Shown here one piece after another: positions 56,301-64,000 of a stretch of 64,000 nt of DNA (position 1 is the first letter of the stretch; each line of letters opens with the position of its first letter). Source of the DNA: Liolophura sinensis. Taxonomy: Eukaryota; Mollusca; Polyplacophora; Chitonida; Chitonidae. The notes below the pieces were generated by a model. The model was not told the DNA's origin and did no database searches. It worked only from the letters and a program-made list of their open reading frames with translations. The translations under genes and the position numbers were made by a program. The stretch covers positions 14,663,191 through 14,727,190 of the forward strand of contig NC_088300.1 in NCBI RefSeq assembly GCF_032854445.1, in the 5' to 3' direction.

Positions 56301-59300
56301 AACAGTTCATTTCCATCCACCTTCGCACATCGTTACATGTTCTTGCAAACCACAGATATTATGCAACTGTAAAAACACAGATTATTTGCATGCAAAAAAT
56401 TGGATAAATAATAATGAAGATGTATTTATTGATCAGTCGATACCATATTTACCTGACATATGAAATCCATACGGTTTCCCTGTCCTGTTTTTAATGCCAG
56501 TTGCAAGACGTCTGAAAATGGTAACAACTTATAACCAAATGGTTATTTTATACTTTTTTAAAGGTAAGACAGGTTATTAAATATTGTATATATATGAAGT
56601 CAAATTTAATTCATTTGAAGAGAAGAAAACAAGTCTCACATATATCGTCGGTTTGATTTGCTAGCCAGAGAGTTGTCAAATGAATTCCAATCTGTACTTT
56701 GCTTTATCCCATTAAGTTTGTCGTCCATTTCACGGCCGAGTCTGAAAATCAAACATTTATAATCCTTTAAAAAATTCTCTTTTGGTATAAAGTGTCGACC
56801 AACTATACATTATTTGCAGGAGCACATGACAAATCGTACCCTTCCTCCTAGATGTGGTAAACACATATAGTAAAATGAAGAAAGAAACACAGACATGTAT
56901 AACTCTGCCCATTATCAACTTATGACAACAGGTAATATATGATCTATTAAAAGTAAAGTTCGACTTGACTGAAAGTGGGAACGGTTACGACTTATCTGAA
57001 ATTGGGTACCGGTACAACTTATCTGAAGTAGGGTATCAGTACGACTTAGCTCAAGTTGGGTACGACTTGGCCTGCACGGGTACGAGTTTGCATGGGTTAA
57101 CCCTATCCCTATTTTAGTTCCTAAGATCATTTTACCATATCATTTTATCCAACATTCTGGCATTACCAAGCCATTGAGGATGCTAAAACATGAAGATAAT
57201 GTTTTTTTTCCAAACTGACGCAGCTCCTGTAAATTTGTTCGTAGGCTTCTGGTGGTTCAAATGGTTAAACCTATGGCAATGTATTGAGAGTTGTATTACG
57301 TTATAGATGATAACGACTGGCCACTGGATACGCTTTGACTGTACCAGAAATCACCATGAAACCAGAAATCTAGATACGTCTATGACTCAAAGAACTACAA
57401 GGGATTATATTAGTTGATCTTTTTCAATGAACTGTTGTTACTACATATTTAACAAGCAATAATTTCATTCATTATTTACCTGGATGTTTTAAGTTTTATT
57501 TTTGTCAAACGACGCCGTTAGTATTTTTCAGTATCAACCATTATTCTACAGATTAAAGTAAAATCGTAAGCACACGTCCCATATATTGCAAACAAAATGG
57601 CGATATAGCCAGGTTACCTTGGAAACGATGCCATCGTTAGAAGATAGGTATTTGGAGGCAGCAACGATTGTACTACTTTGCGTCTGTAAACGAGAAAAGC
57701 CTGAATGTTGGATAGCACCAAGGGTTCAACTATGGTTTAAATCTCATACATTTCTTTTCCTTTCTCACCCAGAAAGGCCAAGAATTATAAGCAAAACACC
57801 TTGCGATTATTGAACTGGAAAGCCCATCTTAGCTGACGTCTGGTATACGAATGTCTGTTTCGAAAAAATTCAAATAAATTCAAACAAAATCCACTGACAA
57901 TTATTTTAAATTATTTTCAAAAAAAAATCTCTCTATATTTTGCAAAAAAAAAAAGAAGAAAAAAAAAAACACTGAAAGATTGAAGACTATCCCAACCACA
58001 GACATATTTATACCTTTCTTCCATATTGTCTTCTACTGCTCCCAGATCTTCCAGTCTTCCACTATATGGTCGAGGCGGAATCGTCTCCAGTTGAAATTCG
58101 GAAAACTCCGGCATTATAAAGGGAGATAATCTGAAATCGACGCATGTGGCTCAATGTGTTTGTTGTAAATAGTCAATTCTAATTCATGGTAACATGTTAC
58201 TTCATTAACTAACCAGGAATACGAACTTTTAATGCACCAAAAATGAAAAAAACTGTTCTCATCATAAACTTTATGGTTAACATTAACCAAAAACAAAAAA
58301 CACCGAAATACACACACACATCAGGTTTTATGCCACTAAACACATACGTGTATAGTCTACGTAATTTCATCACTGAAAATTCACATATACATGTAAATCT
58401 ATAAACGCATTCGCAGAATGGACCTTGACATGAACTTTTTCAAGTAATGTGACGGCACCGATACCCTCTGGGTCTCTACAGACGACCGTAGAATTTAATA
58501 TTTTAAAATCGTTTTACTCGCTTGGAGAAACTGTAAAGAAATAAATCGAACTATTTCCTGGACAGTGTTGAATGGTCTTTCATCTGATATATACTTCATT
58601 TTAATGTTTTCTTTGCCTTTAATGTCGATCTCATGTAGTAAATTTACTTAAAAGCGCCTTATTGATCAACCGAAAATTATCATTTTTGATCCAGAGTGGC
58701 TTTTTGGTGGCTTATTACTAAGCATCAACCTCGTTTACGACCATGAAACGTTTATCAAGGCGTTTCGACCAATTTTTATACTTCTGACCCGGAATTTTAC
58801 AAAATTATGCTAGGACCTTGAAATTTGCACTTTCTTATGGTGCGTCCTTGGGGCCGATTCTCCACCTTACCATACAACGTCCTTTGGATAAATGATAGAG
58901 ACAGTGATGCATGCCGTGTAATAAAGACAAGGCAAAATCATCGCTGACTGACCTGATCATTGCAGAAATGACAGCCTTTTGAAGCCGACCATAATCTTTA
59001 ATAATCACATGACATGCAATAAACTGTTCCATTTTGCTCTATTGAGGAAAGGTCTTAAGCTATTAAAAATAGTGCACACCTGCCACCCAAAATGCAGTAA
59101 ACACTACTTCGTATTACTACCACACGTCGTTTAATTATTTATTATTTTCAGCATAGATCAATCCATGTTCACCTGAAGTAGTATGGGCGAAACAATTCGT
59201 GTTGAAAAAGAAGAAGAAAAACGAAAAAAAACGAAACTCAGACACCCAACGATGGCAGCGAAAAGATTTTGAGTTTGTCACCATTTTCTCTTTTTCTACA

Positions 59301-62179
59301 ACATTTTACGTCCTATTTAAGCAAAATGGTCGCTGGATGAGGCAAGCGATAACAGCCTGTTACCCCTATATGTCCCCACTTTTGGAACTTCCCATTAATG
59401 TGTCATTGTGAAGCATGTCTAATAAAAGTGCTGCCGTAATATGAAAATCTTTTCCTGATAAGCAAGCATTATGACTTAATGCAAAGGTCAGAGATAGAAT
59501 ACAGGCCATTTACATAAACAACGACAAGGTAAAACGACAAGCGCAAAATCAGTCAAGATCCATGTACTAGGCTTCGACGAAGAACGTGGAGGGTTATCTG
59601 ATACAGAAACAAAGCTCCTAATGAGAAAAATGAAGGAAAAAGACCCGCCACTTTGAAACAGCACGAAAACTGGTGATGTGTTATCTTGGTGCCGCAGGCG
59701 AATCCAACACATCATCAGTGAACTATGACACTTGTCAACGAAGTATATACAATGTCACAAAATAAAACTGCGTTACCTGACATAAACATACACCACATCA
59801 TATCTGTGCTATAATATTCCTTTATTTGTGATGTCATAGCGTTCAATTTTATTGTTTTCACAAGTACACTCTTGCGATCGCTATGAGTTGCAATCCAGCC
59901 CATGTTGGTTTATTCTCCAGTTGTACATGTGTTGGTCTGAAGGAAGCTGTGCATCGTCATGGGTTTCTCTCGGGCTTTTCCCGGTTTCCTCCCACCATAA
60001 TACTGGCCGCTGTCGTACACGTGAAATATTCTTGAGCGTAAAGCACAAATCAAAACAATAAATAAATAAGTCCACTCAGAAATGACATGCAATCGTGAAT
60101 GACTGGGGTTTGAGTTAATACTTCGACTTTTCATTACCAACATTCGAGTTTTATGCCCTTAATGGCAAACAGGGCAACATGAACGACAGATCTGTTAAAA
60201 TATTTGTAATAATAAAAATATTGTATTTCAGCTAAAATATAATATTTTTCAAGTGAACCATAATTGTGACTCTTATAGTGACATTTTTGTGAAGTTTGAT
60301 TTACTTCTTATCAGTAAAACTTAAGTGCTGGCCTTGGTCTTAAACGTGTCATTTAAAATTTCTTCTTTTCTTAAAATGCATTTTTTCAAACCAAATTTTA
60401 GGTTCAATGGAGTATACTATTTTCTCTAAGTCTCAAGACAATTTTTAGTTATTTTTCATGCAGACAATCAATGTGGATTCTATTTGCCTTTAAATATCTG
60501 TTCCTCAGTGCGTCCGTGACATAGCGCTATTTATAAGCAAACAACTGTGAATTACTCATTTTTTCGTGTACTGTATGGAGGTGCTGTATTACATGTAAGT
60601 TCTTCCATTCCAACACGTGATTTTCACACAGCACACCCCCTCTATACATTGACTGCAAAGTGTAGACCTATGTTAAAGCGAAATGCGCTGAAATACATGT
60701 AAAACTCGGGGAAGGAATCACCTTTATTACCTTACCCATTGGCCTGTGCTAGATTCCTGGCAAGTCGCAGAACGTGTGATGCGCACGGCAACAGGCTGGC
60801 TGACTTCTCTTCTTCATTGGTACTGACAGTCAGGTACTCAATCTGGTAAGTTAACAGTAAAGTTATTCTGGCTTAGCAAGCTTTCAGATAGATCACGTCA
60901 GTCTCCGCTCTAACACGATGTCTAAATAACTGCACGGCAGCCATAGTTAAATAAAGCGCAATAACGTAGCTTATTTGCCGCTCTGTTGTCCATGATTTGC
61001 GTCAATTCCCTTAAAGGATACGTGAAAAGATATTATAAAACATGTATAGAACATGGTATTTAGGAAAATACATAAGAAAGAAATACATATAAAAATACAT
61101 AAGAAATTTCAATGAAAAAATAATTTTCATTTTTGAGGAAATGATGCCATCGATGAACATATTGTGAACGCGGGGCTAGTTTAGCGCTCCCCAATTTGAG
61201 CCCCTCGAGTTGTTTTGACAGCTATCGCCGTTGACGTCAACACCAGCAGATTACTGAATTTCCGGATTGACCTCTGGGGCCTTAGGAAAACCTAGGTTAA
61301 AGCCAATTTTATGCCCCAAGGAGAAAGCCGAGAAGCTTTTTCGTACTTTTATGTTTTAAGCCACCTCGTATATACCGTACTGAGAAATGCAAATCGAGCG
61401 TTCCATGTATATTCTTTAATTTGTTAAACAAAAGATCGCAGTGTGGCGTTAATGCCCTAGCAACAGGAGGCCAGGATTTCATAGAAGCGCCCAAAATTTG
61501 AATGTAAAGTGGCATGATTGTCACTCTTGAAAATAGAGATGAGAAAACCCCGATACTTTACCTAAAATGGTGTCATTTCTCTCACTCTTTGTTATTGAAA
61601 TCAACACGGTTGTCTACACTATGACACTACATTTCGTTTTAAAATATCACCTCCCATAACCACAAGACTTGCGCAACATGCAGAAGAAAATTTCCTCAAC
61701 CATAAGCAATTTGTTTAAAGTTATTCCTGATGAATTAGTTCCTTTTCGTTATAAACAGAATCTAGATTTGCCTCTGCATTTCTGGATATGAATATTAACA
61801 AATCTATGTGTTCACCTCCTTGTTATCTTTAAACATATCTTATCTTTAAATAAGAAGACATAAGTATACAAAATATGTAACCATCATCTGATAATGCGTA
61901 TGATGGACGAGAGAAGTTACATGCATCGTTTAACATAACATAAACTCAATGCGCAAAGTCTAACAGTCTCCTTAAACAAGCCATTCATCGTGAATTGCTG
62001 GTGAAGAAAAGACTGGGTACTGCAAAAGATGAACAAAAGATGAAAATTACCTCATCGCCCCAAAGAAGGCCTTCGCTTTGAAGGTCCTTGTGTTTATGGT
62101 ATATGTAACAGAACTGCTCGACGGCATATTGCACGGCTCGCTCTGGGAGTAGGGCTGCGTCGTCGTCCGAACTCATCAT
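50329..62179 (-). CDS. GCLC-like: Diverged glutamate-cysteine ligase catalytic-subunit paralogue (15 exons)
   Basis: Minus-strand exons: 62179-62051, 60842-60736, 58130-58014, 56741-about 56662, 56511-56453, 56139-55960, 55047-54931, 54403-54265, 53783-53671, 53291-53199, 52574-52470, 52051-51973, 51416-51355, 50938-50821, 50459-50329. They give about 542 residues (human GCLC has 637). Family blocks appear in order: YIYHKHKD...WGDE (26-43), PEFSEFQLETIPPRPYSG, GLQVTIQA...EARYLHDQLA, DDRTEEER (253-260), GWRVEFRPM (369-377), DSENAAYAVF, MSIDDIVNG and TVARRIRELVLNHPEY near the end. GCLC joins glutamate and cysteine, the first step of glutathione synthesis. Changed here: EGTPGxPYGG became ETIPPRPYSG, the MGFGMGCC block became GISIATSC, and LAQHxAHLF is lost. 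A loop of about 35 residues is missing. Two junctions use weak donors: exon 4 (GC donor or frame break) and exon 9 (GAG|GTCACT, fixed by alignment). Activity is doubtful. Confidence 0.85.
52930..53045 (-). mobile_element. SINE fragment in an intron of the GCL-like gene
   Basis: 'ttatacgactgtggccagca', 'ttatggtgggaagaaatcag' and 'atctgcaggttgctgactga' match the middle and 3' part of the dominant family on the minus strand. Confidence 0.8.
53868..53992 (+). mobile_element. SINE 3' half
   Basis: 'aaacctgcggatggccgtgg', 'gtgaaatattcttgagcatc' and 'aacaccaatcaaataaataa' match the family 3' half. It lies between exons 8 and 9 of the GCL-like gene. Confidence 0.88.
54025..54232 (+). mobile_element. 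SINE with tRNA head, 3' end missing
   Basis: Head 'ggggtctccatggctcggtt' and 'gtgagttcaagtccagctca', body to 'accacaatgctggccgccgt'. It ends about 35 bp before exon 8 of the GCL-like gene, with the usual 3' end replaced by 'atatttatttttgttt'. Confidence 0.87.
56955..57100. repeat. Degenerate tandem repeat, unit about 28 bp
   Basis: About five units of 'ggtacgacttatctgaaatt' + 'gggtacc' with variants, in an intron of the GCL-like gene. Confidence 0.8.
57905..57975. repeat. Poly-A rich tract
   Basis: A-runs separated by single bases just past the donor of exon 3 of the GCL-like gene; reads as T-rich on the gene strand. Confidence 0.85.
58857..59035. repeat. Dispersed repeat shared with about 45953
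   Basis: 'ttggggccgattctccacct' + 'taccatacaacgtcctttgg' matches 'ttggggcggattccccgcgt' + 'taccataccaagtcctttga' at 45953-45992. The minus frame here is a shadow; it does not join the GCL-like exons, which splice in frame without it. Confidence 0.6.
59868..60068 (+). mobile_element. SINE, dominant family, head eroded
   Basis: 'gcgatcgctatgagttgcaa', 'gggtttctctcgggcttttc', 'cctcccaccataatactggc' and 'gaaatattcttgagcgtaaa' follow the consensus; tail (aaat)n is present. Confidence 0.85.
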
Positions 62180-64000
62180 CTCTGTGTTCACCGAATGTTA
62201 TTCTTGGTATAACTGCTCCTCGGCCCAATACGTCTCGTACTCACGTGCTGGGATACAGTTATGACCCCAGTTACTCACACTGTATGCTCAAGTAGACAGG
62301 TTAGTAAATAACCACAATGAGTCACCATTAGGCTTTGAAGAGTTTTTTTTTTCTGTATTCTTTTTTTATTTCACAAAAATGTATTATTGTTAAGGACTAA
62401 TGTTGTAACCTAGCCGCCAGAAGAGTAACCAGTTAGTCCGGAATGAGTCTTACAAATAATAACCTTATCATTCCTAGCAGATTTCTTTCTATATTCGGTT
62501 CTTTTTTTATATACCACACTCATGAGAATTTCGGTGATGTCAGTGAACTTAGCTCCCAGTGAAATGTTCCAGGTCCTCCGTCAACATTCCCCCAAAGGGG
62601 ATCGCTTAAACATTTGGGTCATAATGGCAGTTCTCATGATGGCACTGTGTGTGTCAGCCGATTGATGGAATGGAAGGAGTGTATCAGTCTCCTCGTGTAT
62701 ACTTACCTCCACGGAATGTAAAAAGTGTCTTCTTGCCTAGGATTGGTTCCGAATAATTTACTTGTCATTATGTCACAAAAAAATTTACCAACTGATCTTT
62801 AAAGATCCCGTTTTGTACGTTTAGCAGTTATGTTTGGGAAGTTTTCTTTCTTTGAGAGAAAAAGAAAGATATGAATCAACCAGAACATGTATCTGACTTC
62901 CGGATTTTAAGTATACACAAGCGAATTGGCCTTAAGACTCAGTGTTAACAATGGCTGATAGGAGCATAGAAACAGTCTACCATCTACTGAAGCTGCATCA
63001 GTTTAAATCGGGGTGGTTTGGACAAATCCGTCTTGAAATGACTAGTTTATTCAAAAGAATTTTATTGTTGTCATCCGTAAACTATCAGAAAGTGTGATGA
63101 TTGAAAGAGGAAACACTGTGATAATAAGTGTAATAATGAGTTTTAAGTTTACATCTGTCTTTTTTTATTAAACTCGGATGAGAACATCCCTTAAACTCTC
63201 AGTTCATGACTTTCTTATTAGAAGATGGTCGTGTCAGTTAAGAATGGGAAGTGTCATTCAGGAACCTGGTACTTGAATGACTGAATCTGCTTCAGTGTAT
63301 TGAGTTGCTCTTGCAGCCTCTTCGGATGTTTCAACGAGATAAAAGCAATTTACCCTTTCGTTGGTTGAAAAGGGATGTATCAACAAATAAGGTTTGGATT
63401 CTTTTTGGTAGACTTTGCTTCAGTTGTAACTTTCTGTATCATTTTCATTTCCTCCTGCACTCATAGATAATGTTTTTTAAATAGGTCAAAATTGAAAAAA
63501 ACGTCTTGCTGGGCCTTTTTTTATCACCTCTGACTCAGTGACCGGATCATTCCCTTGCCGCCCTGTGAAAATTGTGAGCGAAATCATTTCAGACTAATCG
63601 GAGAAGAAACAAGCCTTAATGCTCTTTCTCTTCCACTTCCCCTTACTTAATAATCATTATAGGTGCCTTCTTTCTCCACACTCCTTTACGTTTTGCCAAC
63701 TCATAAAGTCTTGTTATTAAAGAATGAATGAATCGTGATGGTTTAACGTCACTTCGGCAATATTGCTGCCATATGGTGGCGACAACATGTTTCACCGAGG
63801 TCCTATTCTGTTTACTCCGGAGAACCCACAGGAGAAGGTAGGGAGGGGGTCGTGTTATGAACAAAAAACTTATTAAGTAGGGCAGACGATAACTGCCAAT
63901 CACTTCTATGATTCATTCAGAGTGGAACATGATGATAACGTTTCATCGTGATACGTCACAATAGAAAGTGGGATGCATTTAATCGAGCGTTTCTTTCTGG
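62180..64000. other. Region upstream of the GCL-like gene
   Basis: No exon recognised. The start of the GCL-like gene is set at the first ATG (62177-62179) of an ATG-ATG pair; a GTG-initiated extension exists upstream but is not needed. A repeat with 'tgatggtttaacgtcacttc', 'ggcaatattgctgccatatg' occupies about 63735-63860 and is of a type widely dispersed in molluscan DNA as far as I recall. Confidence 0.5.

Noticed and set aside
58835-59032. Possible extra exon of the GCL-like gene
   Set aside because: Exons 2 and 3 already join in phase and align to the family without it; the block is a dispersed repeat.
62180-62191. GTG-initiated N-terminal extension of the GCL-like protein
   Set aside because: An ATG-ATG pair follows four codons later, and nuclear genes rarely start at GTG.

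Overview
This is a nuclear window from an animal, most likely a mollusc or another lophotrochozoan. Genes have many short exons with GT-AG introns. Non-coding DNA is AT-rich and full of tRNA-headed SINEs with the conserved 3' end 'ggcgtaaaacaccaatcaaa' followed by (aaat)n, minisatellites, a foldback transposon, Crypton-like recombinase relics and a reverse-transcriptase relic. No bacterial, organellar or viral genes were recognised. The species assignment is an inference from repeat style.

Five protein-coding genes can be assembled exon by exon; most of their exons are too short to stand out as open reading frames. (1) 4984-14111 (+): a 500-residue MFSD4-type sugar transporter of the major facilitator superfamily in three exons. 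Its first intron holds a possible solo LTR and a 2.5-kb foldback element; its second is largely a 48-bp minisatellite. (2) 21509-17169 (-): a 506-residue SLC46-type transporter (proton-coupled folate transporter family) in four exons, tail to tail with gene 1. (3) about 32690-37150 (+): a small secreted protein with two PLAC-like cysteine-rich modules. Its last intron ends in a 42-bp minisatellite that runs into the 3' splice site, and its signal-peptide exon appears to carry a 1-nt frame break. (4) 48026-42059 (-): a 138-residue CIMIP1 (C20orf85/LLC1)-like ciliary microtubule inner protein in three exons. (5) 62179-50329 (-): a strongly diverged paralogue of the glutamate-cysteine ligase catalytic subunit (about 542 residues, 15 exons). 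It keeps some active-site blocks and has lost others.

The rest is repeat territory. The first 5 kb and 22-32 kb hold no recognisable gene. 25.0-26.6 kb holds two copies of a 0.36-kb repeat. 27.2-28.8 kb is a dead reverse-transcriptase element. 37.9-40.9 kb holds two Crypton-like (DUF3504) recombinase relics with different pieces missing. SINEs are scattered throughout, two with clear target-site duplications.

The most unusual observations are: two introns in which a minisatellite is built from 3'-splice-site modules; the foldback element, flanked by a 6-bp direct repeat and studded with E2F-like, CCAAT and CRE-like motifs; and the glutamate-cysteine ligase paralogue with altered catalytic blocks.
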